From the NCBI GenBank assembly GCA_034231615.1, contig CM067307.1, positions 1,580,001-1,644,000 of the forward strand: 64,000 nucleotides of DNA, written 5' to 3'. The notes beneath the pieces were generated by a model, which saw nothing but the letters and a program-made list of their open reading frames with translations, made no database searches and was not told the DNA's origin. Each line of letters begins with the position of its first letter. Position 1 is the first letter of the stretch. Position numbers and translations under genes: made by a program. Shown piece by piece: positions 49,533 through 62,022 of this stretch. Source of the stretch: Meghimatium bilineatum (Eukaryota; Mollusca; Gastropoda; Stylommatophora; Philomycidae).

Positions 49533-50460
49533 CAAATGTAAGGGGAATGTGGAACATTGTAGTTCAGATATTCTTTCTCAAATGTAAGGGTAATGTGGAA
49601 AATTGTAGTTCAGATATTCTCTCTCAAATGTAAGGGTAATGTGGAAAATTGTAGTTCAGATATTCTCTCTCAAATGTAAGGGTAATGTGGAACATTGTAG
49701 TTCAGATATTCTCTCTCAAATGTAAGGGTAATGTGGAATATTGTAGTTCAGATATTATCTCTCAAATGTAAGGGTAATGTGGAATATTGTAGTTCAGATA
49801 TTCTCTCTCAAATGTAAGGGTAATGTGGAACATTGTAGTTCAGATATTCTCACTCAAATGTAAGGGTAATGTGGAACATTGTAGTTCAGATATTCTCTCT
49901 CAAATGTAAGGGTAATGTGGAACATTGTAGTTCAGATATTCTCTCTCAAATGTAAGGGTAATGTGGAACATTGTAGTTCAGATATTCTCTCTCAAATGTA
50001 AGGGTAATGTGGAACATTGTAGTTCAGATATTCTCTCTCAAATGTAAGGGTAATGTGGAACATTGTAGTTCAGATATTCTCACTCAAATGTAAGGGTAAT
50101 GTGGAACATTGTAGTTCAGATATTCTCACTCAAATGTAAGGGTAATATGGAACATTGTAGTTGATATATTCTCTCTCAAATGTAAGGATAATGTGGAACA
50201 TTGTAGTTCAGATATTCTCACTCAAATGTAAGGGTAATGTAGAACATTGTAGTTCAGATATTCTCACTCAAATGTAAGGGTAATGTAGAACATTGTAGTT
50301 CAGATATTCTCACTCAAATGTAAGGATAATGTGGAACATTGTAGTTCAGATATTCTCACTCAAATGTAAGGGTAATGTGGAACATTGTAGTTGAGATATT
50401 CTCACTCAAATGTAAGGGTAATGTGGAACATTGTAGTTGAGATATTCTCTCTCAAATGTG
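49533..50460. repeat. 46-bp minisatellite (about 20 copies)
   Basis: Unit AATGTGGAACATTGTAGTTC, AGATATTCTCTCTCAAATGT, AAGGGT. Variation is mainly CTCTCTC/CTCACTC and GGAACA/AGAACA. The core GTGGAACATTGTAG contains a small TGGAACATT motif with partial dyad symmetry. Confidence 0.95.
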
Positions 50461-51034
50461 AATAGTTTGAGTTCATATATAACTTCAGATTTAGATAAAT
50501 ATAATAGATTATCTGGATCTGGTAGATAATGTCTCTTGCGACTTCGTAATATACAAGAACTGGTTGTTATTGACGATCATGTTACACAGAATTCTCAGTG
50601 TGAGATCAGTCTATAATCATATTTCACTTTTCCTATATCAATTCCGATGCACTCTAGTTACAAATACAGAATCCATCACAAGATTTCGGTTGGTGAAAGA
50701 ACAAACAATATAGTATTCCCCATAAGTTGAACAAAAACACATGATTACTTCTAGATCCATTTGACAATTCTTGCACATGATGCAGGTGTATAACTGAATT
50801 CAAATAAACAAGAAAATGTTGTGTGGGCATCCGATAAATCGGAGCCATGGCATAGCCTGACCAGATGGAATGAATCTTCACCTCTTTTCTGAAAGTAACA
50901 AACTAACTTAGTCTCCACTGTTCTGCTCCTATATAGTTCTGCGATCTTCGATGACTTTCTTCGGTGAAATCAACCATTGGTTGTAACATTCCCGCGTCAA
51001 TATTCTTCGACGTATCAAAATGTACATCCCTCCA
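50461..51034. other. Unassigned spacer
   Basis: No recognised gene or element. Short frames only. Confidence 0.5.
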
Positions 51035-52525
51035 GACATGCACATCATGTTTGCAGATGTCAACTGCAGCTGTTGTCGAAACATACAAATCATGTTTACA
51101 GGTGTCAACTACAGGTGTTATCAAAACATACAAATCATGTTTACAGGTGTCAACTGCAGGTGTTGTCGAAACATACAAATCATGTTTACAGGTGTCAACT
51201 GCAGGTGTTGTCGAGACATACATATCATGTTTACAGGTGTCAACTGCAGGTGTTGTCAAAACATACAAATCATGTTTACAGGTGTCAACTGCAGGTGTTG
51301 TCGAGACATACATATCATGTTTACAGGTGTCAACTGCAGGTGTTGTCAAAACATACAAATCATGTTTACAGGTGTCAACTGCAGGTGTTGTCGAAACATG
51401 CAAATCATGTTTACAGGTGTCAACTGTAGGTGTTGTCGAAACATACAAATCATGTTTACAGGTGTCAACTGCAGGTGTTGTCAAAACATACAAATCATGT
51501 TTACAGGTGTCAACTGCAGGTGTTGTCGAAACATGCAAATCATGTTTACAGGTGTCAACTGCAGGTGTTGTCGAAACATACAAATCATGTTTACAGGTGT
51601 CAACTGCAGGTGTTGTCGAAACATGCAAATCATGTTTACAGGTGTCAACTGCAGGTGTTGTCGAAACATACAAATCATGTTTACAGGTGTCAACTGCAGG
51701 TGTTGTCGAAACATACAAATCATGTTTACAGGTGTCAACTGCAGGTGTTGTCGAGACATACATATCATGTTTACAGGTGTCAACTGCAGGTGTTGTCAAA
51801 ACATACAAATCATGTTTACAGGTGTCAACTGCAGGTGTTGTCGAAACATACAAATCATGTTTACAGGTGTCAACTGCAGGTGTTGTCGAGACATACATAT
51901 CATGTTTACAGGTGTCAACTGCAGGTGTTGTCAAAACATGCAAATCATGTTTACAGGTGTCAACTGCAGGTGTTGTCGAAACATACAAATCATGTTTACA
52001 GGTGTCAACTGCAGGTGTTGTCGAAACATGCAAATCATGTTTACAGGTGTCAACTGCAGGTGTTGTCGAAACATACAAATCATGTTTACAGGTGTCAACT
52101 GCAGGTGTTGTCGAAACATACAAATCATGTTTACATGTGTCAACTGCAGGTGTTGTCGAGACATACATATCATGTTTACAGGTGTCAACTGCAGGTGTTG
52201 TCAAAACATACAAATCATGTTTACAGGTGTCAACTGCAGGTGTTGTCGAAACATGTAAATCATGTTTACAGGTGTCAACTGCAGGTGTTGTCGAAACATG
52301 TAAATCATGTTTACAGGTGTCAACTGCAGATGTTGTCGAAACATGCACATCATGTTTACAGGTGTCAACTGCAGGTGTTGTCGAGACATACAAATCATGT
52401 TTACATGTGTCAACTGCAGGTGTTGTCAAAACATACAAATCATGTTTACAGGTGTCAACTGCAGGTGTTGTCGAGACATACAAATCATGTTTACAGGTGT
52501 CAACTGCAGGTGTTGTCGAGACAAA
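51035..52525. repeat. Second 45-bp satellite (about 33 copies)
   Basis: Unit ACATACAAATCATGTTTACA, GGTGTCAACTGCAGGTGTTG, TCGAA. Frames are open on both strands and in all three plus frames (552 aa plus, 526 aa minus), which cannot all be coding. Unit differences (GAA/AAA/GAG, TAC/TGC, AAA/ATA) change amino acids freely, so there is no sign of protein constraint. Each unit has two CAGGTG hexamers 18 bp apart. Confidence 0.95.
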
Positions 52526-52659
52526 GTTTCACATTCGATATAGTTCTCCCCTTTCCCCAATGATATCGTTACCAAAATTATCCAAGATTTTACATTTTTG
52601 TAATCACCATCCCTGCTCCTAATGTTTCTGTGACGCTGTTGGCAGGTGTCAGTCCATCG

Positions 52660-52806
52660 TTTGTCTGGCCCTTATACTACAACACACACACTATGTTATC
52701 CTTTTCCTCCCCCTCTCAAGGTAAATCTTGTCTGGCCATTATTCTACAACACACACACACTATGTTATCCTTTTCCTCCCCCTCTCAAGGTAAATCTTGT
52801 CTGGTT
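52660..52806. repeat. Two-copy direct repeat of about 70 bp
   Basis: Repeated block containing GTCTGGCC, an ACAC tract, ATGTTATCCTTTTCCTCCCC and CTCTCAAGGTAAATCTT. Confidence 0.85.
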
Positions 52807-53897
52807 CTCATCACGTGTTATCTAATGTCAAGCCGAACTTGTTTTTGTTTTATTTAAAACACACACACAGTTCACCGGCTCCCTCCCCGCTCTCTCTGTC
52901 TATAAATTCTAAGTCGGGACACTGATATTTCTAAAAATGTCCTGACTAATGTTATTTTTAATTTGGTCAACCCTAGAAGTCAACATAACACTCGTTTAAC
53001 AATACTGAGCATAATTCAGTCGTTCCTTCTAACCAAAGTTTGCTAATAAAGTTAGTGTCCAGATCAGGCTCGCTGACAACTCCTTGTGGTGTTCATTCCC
53101 GTACGGCTATGATGAGTGGTCATATGACTTCCATCATACGGTCTCCAAGTCCAGCGCATACACCTCTCTAGTATACGGGGATGATAATTAAATAACGCCA
53201 ATCAAGCCACCTGATAGTAGTGAACACCCAGCTTTGAAATCTTTGAAAATGATATTTCGGGTTCATGTACATTTTAAATAATATTTGTTCACATTGTTAT
53301 GGGAATTTGTAATAACATTATTTCATATTATTATGTATTTGAAAACCAAAAAAAACACATGTTGAATTCTTTTGGATAGGTGTACCTACCACAACCGAAT
53401 AAACCTGGAGGTAATTCATATTTTGATCAAATAAACTCCCTTGCCCAGTTCAACATATTATAGAGAAATCACTGGATCCATAGAGATGTGGGCAAACATC
53501 TAGAGTCATTAATATACACTTATTCATATTTTATGTCTACCTGAAGGTAACGGACGTGAGAGGACTTCAGTATACACATTTGTTGTATAGCTAAATCTTA
53601 AACAATGCCATACATTTGTTATGAATATATGCAAATATACATTGAATACAAGTGATAGTCTAGTAGAATACAACAACACTGTCATAGATGGAGGATGTTG
53701 GAGTTCCTTTATAGCCATTCTCCGCGGAGACGGCTAGTGGCGATGATGAGACTGATGTGATAATTGATGTGGGCTGCAGAAACGACACATATAACGGTCA
53801 TCCATCAATCGTGGAAGTTTATACTCTATATCAGCTTTCTAATTATATGTGCATTCTCATATTTCTTTCCTATAATAAAAAATAATAAGACAATTTA
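52807..53897. other. Unassigned 1.1-kb spacer
   Basis: No recognised coding frame, RNA gene or element. Confidence 0.5.
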
Positions 53898-54425
53898 AAT
53901 ACAGCGGCAACACTGATCTATACTACAAATAATACGAAAATTTTAATAAAGTGGTAACACTGGACTATACTACAAATAATACAACAATTTATTTACAGTG
54001 GCAACACTGGTTTATACTTAAAAAAATACGACAATATAATGTCAGTGACCACTCCGGTCTATACTTAAGGTAATATACAAGTATGAACACAGTGGCAACA
54101 CTGGTCTATACTTAAGATAGTATCACAGTATGAACACACTGGCAACACTGGTATATACTAAAGACAGTAATATAGTGTAAACACAGTGGCAACACTGGTC
54201 TATACTTAAGATAATATTACAGTGTAAATACAGTAGCAACACTGGTATATACTAAAGTTAATATTACAGTGTAAACACAGTGGCAACACTGGTATATACT
54301 AAAGTTAATATTACAGTGTAAACACAGTGGCAACACTGGTATATACTAAAGACAGTATTATAGTGTAAACACAGTGGCAACACGGGTCTATACTTAAGAT
54401 TGCGTTACAATATAAGCACAGTGTA
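53898..54425. repeat. 47-bp minisatellite, about 11 units
   Basis: Unit ACAGTGGCAACACTGGTATA, TACTAAAGTTAATATTACAG, TGTAAAC. The left units are diverged and the right units homogeneous. CAGTGGCAACACTG is an interrupted palindrome in every unit. Confidence 0.9.
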
Positions 54426-54837
54426 ATAATGAACGAAAATATGTACACGTGTTAAAAATATCTTTAAGTTAAAAATTACTATCAACGAGACATAGTGACA
54501 TACAAATATGGGGTGCAGTCTGGATCTACAATTCTCACTGAAATATCTACTCCCCTGTGCCAAATCTCTAAGATATTATCTATGGATATTTCATGCTCCA
54601 TGGGTATCAGAAGCCCCTGGGGGTCCCGTTAGGACTTACGTCTATCACTGATGGATATACTCTGCTTGAGAAAACTAAGTACCAACTCTCAAGTAACGTT
54701 CTTTAGTGAACGAAATTTCATTGTTGATTAACCGTTGCAACTTATTATTAAAGTATACATCTATTTTACCTACATTTCCCATACAACGATCACTAACATT
54801 ATTACACATATTCACGGAATATATATATATATAGTTC
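54426..54837. other. Unassigned spacer
   Basis: No gene recognised. It includes a short (AT)n run near 54818-54831. Confidence 0.5.
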
Positions 54838-54940
54838 TTACTGTGAACTTTGGTAAACTAAAGGACGAAACAATAAGAGACAAACTAAACCAAGCAATGA
54901 GTAAAGTTTATGAAAAATTACTAACCACGATTGGCAGTAT
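54838..54940 (+). pseudogene. Possible Ty3/gypsy Gag-like remnant
   Basis: A short open stretch reads FGKLKDETIRDKLNQAMSKV then YEKLLT, resembling the LKDEMIRDR-type motif seen in the capsid region of Ty3/gypsy polyproteins. Only about 30 residues survive, with no protease, RT or terminal repeats nearby. It could be chance similarity. Confidence 0.3.
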
Positions 54941-54942
54941 AC

Positions 54943-55090
54943 ATAATGTCACGATCACTAATACTATTGCACATATCGACTGATTCACTTCTCACTTCAC
55001 AATCACTAATACTATTACACATATCGACTGATTCACTTCTCACTTCACAATAACTAATACTATTACACATATCGACTGATTCATATCGAC
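54943..55090. repeat. 48-bp tandem repeat, 3 copies
   Basis: Unit containing CACATATCGACTGATTCACT and CTCACTTCACAATCACTAAT. It adjoins the start of the Penelope-like remnant; the last unit is shortened. Confidence 0.85.
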
Positions 55091-55091
55091 T

Positions 55092-56560
55092 GTTGCCATG
55101 GGCACCAAAATGGGATATAGCTATGCTTGTCTGTTCATGGGACATCTTGAACATCTAGTTTGGTCGACATATGATGGCCCGTTCCCATCTCTTTTCCACA
55201 GATACATTGACGATGGGACAGGTATCATTTCGTATCACCGACATGTCCGAAATGGAACTGTCTCGCTTCATCAACTTCATCGGCAGTTTTAACCCTATTA
55301 TACAATTTATATCTATCATCTCCACTACCTCTGTCAACTTCCCTGGCATCATTTCCCCCCATTCATCCCCCTTACCTTAGCACACCCGTTTACTATAAAA
55401 CTACTGATACACATGGCTTTCTACTACACACTTCTTCTCATTCTCCCGCGTGTCACAACTCTCCCGTACTCCCAGCTTCTTCACCTGCGTTGCTTATGTA
55501 GCGATTACGACGATTTTCTCGACAAGTCCTCTGAGATGATTGAGATTTACGGTAGACGATCGTTCCCTGACATCATTATTTCATACGATTGTCTCCGTGT
55601 GTGCCAGTTGTCTCGCCTCGATACTTTGACTAACTCTCAGGGTTCTTCCTCCTCCTCTGATAGGGTTAAACCTGGTCTTACATTTCATCCCCATAACTCT
55701 TCTGTCTGACGCAGTATGCTTACACAGTATTCCCTTCTCCAGTCTGACACGCGTGACGCTTTCCACCACTTACTTTTGGTGGCATATAGGCACGACAAAA
55801 ATCTGAAGGGCATGCTGGTCCATAGCCACCTTAAGTATTCTGTTCCCGACCATTTTGTCATTGTTTCTTGCTCATGTGGCTGTTGATATACATGTCCGTA
55901 TGTGGTTCAGATGTGCTCCATTTCATTTCCCAATGCCACTTCTCCATCAATGAGGCTTTTATATTTGAATCCCGTAATGTTATTTACGTGATCATATGCA
56001 AACGCTGCGACTAGCAGTACATCGTGAAAACCGGCTTAATTAAGATTGATCGATCGCTTTTGTAACCATCTTCATGTCATAAATCACAGAACACCTACTC
56101 CTGTGGCCACCCACTTCAACGTCGTTGGTCATCATGGTGCTCTGATATTCAGGTCTCTGCCATCAGATCCTGCACCACTGATGACAGATGTAGGTACGAA
56201 AATAGTCTTATTTTTGAATCATGTACCCTGAAGCCTTTTGGACTCAATTTCGACGACTCTTTAGTCTAGTACTGGATTGGTGTGGTCTTAGTCTTTACTC
56301 ATTTTGTTCCGTCATTTACGTCATGTTTTTGTTCGTTTCGTTTCCACATATATTTACGTTTTTCCCGTCCTTCCGGCATCTCATTTCCATATTTCCAATG
56401 GATACGTTTGTGTATTGTGATAATTTCCATTCGTTGTCTTTTGATGTTTTTTTCTGATAGTGTATCGCGATAAAGACCTTGTGGTTGAAACGTTGAATAT
56501 GTTGCGTGTATTGTAATTTGTATGTTTTCTTGTGTGCACACCATTATGCACTAGTTTTAA
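55092..56560 (+). pseudogene. Penelope-like element: RT C-terminal end and GIY-YIG domain
   Basis: The remnant starts inside RT with ATMGTKMG-type sequence: MGTKMGYSYACLFMGHLEHL (55098) and the RT active-site region FHRYIDDGTG near 55192. A frameshift leads to SRFINFIGSFNPIIQF. Then come YSQLLHLRCLCSDYDDFLDK (55475), a linker, LTFHPHNSSV, and HSHLKYSVPDHF near 55825. The endonuclease part reads NVIYVIICKRC then YIVKTG (55978-56035), where a Gly of the YIGKTG-type motif is replaced by Val and a stop lies between. RFCNHLHVINHRTPTPVATH (56050) and a closing region to about 56230 follow. The rest is 3' non-coding sequence. Several frameshifts and stops; dead. Confidence 0.85.
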
Positions 56561-56850
56561 TGATAGTTCGTCGTGTCTGAGTGAAACTATTATAAAAACA
56601 TTTATTTTACGTAATTACAATTGTTGTTACGTTTCACTTTTATTGATTGAGTGAAAGAACATAAGTCTATGGATCACTGGATCAGCAACCAACCAACCTG
56701 ACACCGACTTTTGAATACATATCCCACATACAATTTATGGATTCTTCAATAATAAAATATTTAGTTGATGCTGCTGGGTTTTTTCTTGATTGTCTTTTGG
56801 CTTTAAACCGTTTTATGCCTGTCAGTGTCAGGGATAGAAGAGATCTTTGG
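56561..56850. other. Unassigned sequence with a LINE-A tail remnant
   Basis: Apart from the tail at 56666-56699 nothing is recognised. Confidence 0.5.
56666..56699 (+). mobile_element. LINE-A-type 3' tail remnant
   Basis: TGGATCAGCAACCAACCAAC matches the 3' ends at 16866 and 22540. This would be an extreme 5' truncation or shared SINE tail. Confidence 0.5.
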
Positions 56851-57121
56851 TGATGACTTTTCTGTGAAATTCATATATGTTTCTTTTCTATGACTTTTCT
56901 GTGAAATTCATATATGTTTCTTTTCTATGACTTTTCTGTGAAATTCATATATGTTTCTTTTCTATGACTTTTCTGTGAAATTCATATATGTTTCTTTTTG
57001 ATGACTTTTCTGTGAAATTCATGTATGTTTCTTTTCTATGACTTTTCTGTGAAATTCATATATGTTTCTATTCTATGACTTTTCTGTGAAATTCATATAT
57101 GTTTCTTTTTGATGACTTTTA
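56851..57121. repeat. 37-bp tandem repeat, about 7 copies
   Basis: Unit TGACTTTTCTGTGAAATTCA, TATATGTTTCTTTTCTA, with a TTTTTGA variant. Confidence 0.9.
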
Positions 57122-57126
57122 TTTCT

Positions 57127-57277
57127 ATAATCCATCGTTTGCAAGCTCTGACCCCTGGTTTTGTATCCATCGTTTGCAAGGTCTGACTCCTGGATTTGTA
57201 TCCATCGTTTGCAAGGTCTGACTTCTGGTTTTGTATCCATCGTTTGCAAGGTCTCACTCCTGGTTTTGTATCCATCG
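57127..57277. repeat. 35-bp tandem repeat, about 4 copies
   Basis: Unit TCCATCGTTTGCAAGGTCTG, ACTCCTGGTTTTGTA. It follows directly on the 37-bp array. Confidence 0.9.
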
Positions 57278-57282
57278 TGTCT

Positions 57283-57422
57283 GTAGAGTAATGTTCCAAC
57301 TGGTTAAATGATAGAGTAATGTTCTAACTGGTTAAATGATAGAGTAATGTTCCAACTGGTTAAATGATAGAGTAATGTTCCAATTGGTTAAATGATAGAG
57401 TAATGTTCCAACTGGTTAAATG
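57283..57422. repeat. 28-bp tandem repeat, 5 copies
   Basis: Unit GAGTAATGTTCCAACTGGTT, AAATGATA. Third small array in a row. Confidence 0.9.
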
Positions 57423-57639
57423 TTGATGTTGGTATTGATGTCTGATTATGTTTCAGTTTTCAGTGACTTCAACTGTGAGCCTGGAAGGAATTCCTTGGCA
57501 GTTGTTATAGTTTCAATAGCAATAAACTTACTTGGCAAGAGGCGCAGGTAAGTAAATATTTTTTCCTCATCGATGACTGGCAGGATGTGATATCCAACAT
57601 AAATCAATCAAAAAATCAATCAATAAACTCCTAACCATT

Positions 57640-57942
57640 CAGGGTCGTAGGGGTACCACATTGGATGCTTCTGCACACAGAGTCCTTCAGCGAATTCTAT
57701 ACTCAGCGTTGCGGATTAGTGTGGAAATATCTTGTCTGCCCATACCTTTATTTTCCCTACTCTGTTCTTCCCCCTTCAAGTGTTTCTATGTAGTATTGTT
57801 TTTGGCAAGGAATTTTGCCTGCACACATGTCCAAACCATGCTAGTTTTGGACGTTTCACTATTGAAAGCAATGGTTCCTGGACACCTGCACACATTTCTA
57901 CTTTATTTCTTATTCACACATTGGTCTTATTGGTCCATATAA
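57640..57942 (-). mobile_element. LINE-F C-terminal fragment, copy 1
   Basis: Minus-strand remains of a LINE C-terminus: a GKIKVWADKIF-like stretch and SNVVPLRP-like ending near 57660, then a TTGA-type simple tail (57640-57600). It shares GGTACCACATT and TATTGTTTTT blocks with copy 2 at 62695-62935. Heavily frameshifted. Confidence 0.5.
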
Positions 57943-58054
<112 letters not shown>

Positions 58055-58429
58055 CGGTCAAGGTCAGCGCCGTGCAGTGGTGATGGGGCTTAGTTCAGCC
58101 ATCTGGGGCTGGAAACTAAGACTGGTCGGGCAGTCCCATTCGAGCAGGACCATATTCTTGCCCAAGTAAGCAGAGTGCTGAAGACGGAGGCCTTCAGCCA
58201 AAAGGCGCACAGATAATCAGGATGACACGCACAAAACACAATGGAAACATGTCTGTATCTATAAAATGTTATGGTGCCTGCCCTGTGGCGGACGTTCAGG
58301 CAGGGATGGTGCCGGGCCCTATACCTCGAAAGGGCCCAACCTCAGTTACTGAAAGTCCTTCTCAATTGCCTCGAGGAGCCAGGAGGCAAGGGAATAGAGC
58401 TACGGGCCAAACAAACAAACGACCAATAA

Positions 58430-59110
58430 AAATAATGCACTGGAATGCTGAGGGTGTCAACAGTAAAAGAGACGGATACAGCAAAAATTGGAACTTGAAA
58501 ATGTCCTCAGTGAAGAACAAGTTAATATATGCTGTATCCAAGAAACACACCTCAGCAGCGATATAGCCTTCAAAATCAGAGGCTACCAGTGCTACCGATC
58601 TGACCGAAAGGACAGGCGAAAGAGTGGAATTCTGACACTTGTTAAAAACAATATCAGCGCATGTCAGCTGGAAGTATATATTGAAGGGGTAGAATACCAG
58701 ATGCTCCACCTAAAAACAGACAGTGCAGAATTCCATCTTCTGAACTACTACTGCCCAAATGATAAACCATTGGCACTAGACACAATTCCAGATAAAGAGA
58801 GACTTATGGTGTGTGGTGACTTCAACAGCCACTCTCAGAGCTGGGGCTACGATCACATCGACAAGAGAGGTGAGGAACTTGAGAGCTGGCAGGATGAAAA
58901 TAATCTCATCCTTATTAACCAGCCAGCAGACTCACCAACCTTCTACTCGAGAGCATGGCACACCACCTCTACACCAGATCTGGCATTCCACTCACCAGGC
59001 CTGGAATGGAACATCACACGTGTCGTTGGAAAGCAGCTTGGGGGTAGTGACCCAGACCAGTATTTCTGGAAATCCACAATGAATTTACCAAGGACAGCAG
59101 CACGCTCACT
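58430..59110 (+). pseudogene. LINE-G APE endonuclease domain
   Basis: ORF 58488-59156 carries most of the domain with all main motifs: CIQETHL, YYCPND, CGDFNSHSQSW, TFYSR, TPDLAF and GGSDPDQ (where active copies usually have an SDH triad, here SDP). A frameshift near 58475 separates the opening HWNAEGVNSK. The enzyme would nick target DNA for target-primed reverse transcription. Confidence 0.85.
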
Positions 59111-59699
59111 AGGTGGAATTATAAGAGGGCAGACTGGAAAATGTACCAGCATTTAACCAGTGTTCTAGCTAAGGACATGAACTTTGACAAAGACATCAAT
59201 AGAGCAGTGAGTGAATTTAATATATGTATAGTACATGCTGCTAGTAAAACCATACCCAGTGGGCACGCAAGAACTACAAACCCTACTGGAATAATGAACT
59301 GGAAAAGCCGCAAAATGAGATGTAAACATCTAGACAGCAGGCCGAGAACAGACCTAGCCAGGAACATCACAACAAATATCAGCAAACAAAGGCTAAATTT
59401 CAATGAGCCTAGTTACAAGCCAGACGGAGCAGCTGGAAAGAAAAAACAGAGTCGTTGAACCTAGTAAGAGATACTAGGAAATTATGTAATTTGTAAAACA
59501 ACTAAATGATGAAGGTACAGGGAGAAATACCAGGATCACACTTTATAAAGATAGAAACATTTTAACAGGTAAACATGCAGCTGATTATTTTGCAGATTCC
59601 TTTGCAGAAGACAATAACATCAAAGTCAGCCCAGACAAACTACAGGAGGTTTGAGAGAACCAGCAAAACATTGGACAAGGCGAACCTATACCTGACGTC

Positions 59700-60460
59700 T
59701 TGGAGCCACCAAACACAATGAAAGAACTGGAACATGCAATATCCAAATTGAAAATGAAAAAGTTCCCTGGAGCTGATGGCAAAGCTACTGCAGAACTTTA
59801 ACACAAGCTGGTCCACAGGTAATGTACCACAGGCGTGGAGAGATGCAATAATGATACCGCTCCTCAAATCAGGAAAAGATGGCAACATAGTCCCCAACTA
59901 CAGGCCCATCAGCCTCACAAGCTGTCTATGCAAAACAATGGAACGCATTATCAATCTTAGGATGCAGTGGTACCTTGAAAGTGAAAACCTTCTGGTATCA
60001 CAGCAAGCAGGTTTCAGACAGTTCTACTCTACTGAAGATCAGGCAACTTACATCTCCCAAGAGTTGAGGATGCCTTCCAAGATAAGAAACTGGTACTAGC
60101 AGCATGGATAGACCTCAGAAAAGCATTTGATAAGGTCTGGAAAGAAGGGCTCCTAAAGAAATTGCGAAATTGCATGGTTAGCTCAAGAATGTACATATGG
60201 GTAAAAGCATACCTGCATAATAGAAGAGCCAGGGTACAATTAGATGGTCGCAAGAGCAAGAAAGTTCTACTGCGTCATGGAGTCCCCCAGGGAGGAGTCC
60301 TGTCACCCACACTTTTCTTGGTTTACATCAATGACCTAGTTGCTGAACTACCACATGGGATCGAAGGGGCAATGTATGCTGACGACCTGGTGATATGGTG
60401 CACAGAAGAACATGCGACAGTGCCCACTAAACAAATACAAAGAGCTATCGATGTCTAACC
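59700..60460 (+). pseudogene. LINE-G reverse transcriptase domain
   Basis: Starts with KELEHAISKLKMKKFPGADG and continues in ORF 59776-60099 (LKSGKDGNIVPNYRPISL, QQAGFRQFYSTEDQATYIS). A frameshift at about 60080 leads to IDLRKAFDKVW. ORF 60162-60458 holds GVPQGGVLSPTLF and the YADD active site. Confidence 0.88.
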
Positions 60461-61254
60461 TTATGGGCTAATAGATGATGCGTCAGCTATAACACAGATA
60501 AGTGCAGCACTACACTCTTTACTCTCTCACCAAAACAAAAAACCGGTCATATCAAAATAGATGGAGAACTCTTGAAAGAAGGCAAACAACCCGCATACCT
60601 CGGAGTTACTTTTGATGATAAACTGATATAGAAGCAGCACATAAACAAAGAAACAACAAAAGCCAGGAGGAAGTTAGCTATCCTGAGAAACTAAGGGGAA
60701 CCATATGGGGAGCAAGTGGGAATATACTCAGTAAAGTTTACCAGCAAGGCATAAGACCACACCTGGAATATGGTTCAGCTGCATGGTGTTCTGCATCAAA
60801 CACCACATTACAAGATCTAGATAAAGTGCAAAACCAGGCACTTAGAATAATGTTGGGAGCAATGAAATCAACACTCATAGCAGAGATGCAGAAAATGGGA
60901 AGAATGCAAACACTTGGCGAACGCAGAGACACAAAAGAACTAATTCAGGCAGAAAAGTTTCAGTGTATGCCAAGTCATCCAATAAAGGAAAGATTCCAAA
61001 ATCTAGCAATGGGGCGACTGAAAAGAAGCAGCTTTATTCATCAAGCTAAACGACTCCGCAGACAACTTACAGACCTACCTGAAGTTGACAGCCCCTTAAG
61101 GCCTGTACCAGAACAAACCCCGTGGAGTAAAAGACATGCAATGCCAATATACATTCAGACCCATGTGAAAGGAATACTAAGCGAGGACGAACAGAACAGT
61201 ATGCAGCGAAGGACAGTCACCCTCAGTTTCCTGGATGAGGAATACCCACAAGAT

Positions 61255-62022
61255 ATATGGGTCAGAGTATACACAGATGGGTCAGCACAGAATGCCGTGA
61301 GGAATGGAGGTGCAGGAGTATATATAGAATATCCACACAAGCCTAGAGATACCATCAGAACACCGACAGGAAAATTCTGCAATAATTATGATGTTGAAAT
61401 CCAATCAATTAGTGTGACAGCTAAAAAACTGCTGAACTCAAACTCTGACCTACAGCCTGTGGTATTCCTGACAGATGCAAGGTCAGTGCTTCAAGCTCTC
61501 CAGTCTGGAAAACTAACAGACTTGAAAAAACTACTTAGCGAATTGTCTTACCAGTATAGGGTAACCATGCAGTGGATACCCTCTCATTGTTGAATACCAT
61601 GAAATGAAAAAGCAGACCAACTTGCTAAGGAAGGTGCTGCCGAAGACCAACCAGATATACCAATCACCTACCATCAGAAAAAACAGATGATCAAGTCAAT
61701 AAGAAAGCCACAAACACCAACACAAGATGACTATCATATTATGAACAGACCAGAACAAGTTATAATTCTACGTCTGAGAACAGGACACAACCGACTCCGC
61801 AGTCACATGTATACAAAGTTCAAGATTGGCATCACGGCCATGTGTACATGTGGACAGGCAGCACAGAGTGCCAAACATATACTTCAAGAGTGTTCTGAGC
61901 ATGAAACGCTGAGGCAGACATATTGGCCAGAGGAAACAACACTGGAATTAAAACTCTATGGGACACTGTATGAACTACAAAAGACAGTGAGTTTTATTAT
62001 GGAGACAGAATTACAGATATAG
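61255..62022 (+). pseudogene. LINE-G RNase H and C-terminal segment
   Basis: RNase H catalytic Asp is in VYTDGSA; the usual Glu region reads CNNYDVEIQSISV; the second Asp is in FLTDARS. The final motif IPSHC*IP*NEKADQLAKE contains two TGA codons where GGA is expected. ORF 61687-62022 gives the C-terminal part with CTCG then KHILQECSEH, a CxC...H...C arrangement seen in related LINEs. It ends at TAG 62020-62022, just before the (TATC)n tail. Confidence 0.85.

Noticed and set aside
50903..52622. ORFs of 526 aa (minus) and 552 aa (plus)
   Set aside because: Both strands and all three plus frames are open through the same 45-bp array. Unit differences change amino acids without constraint. Repeat artefact.
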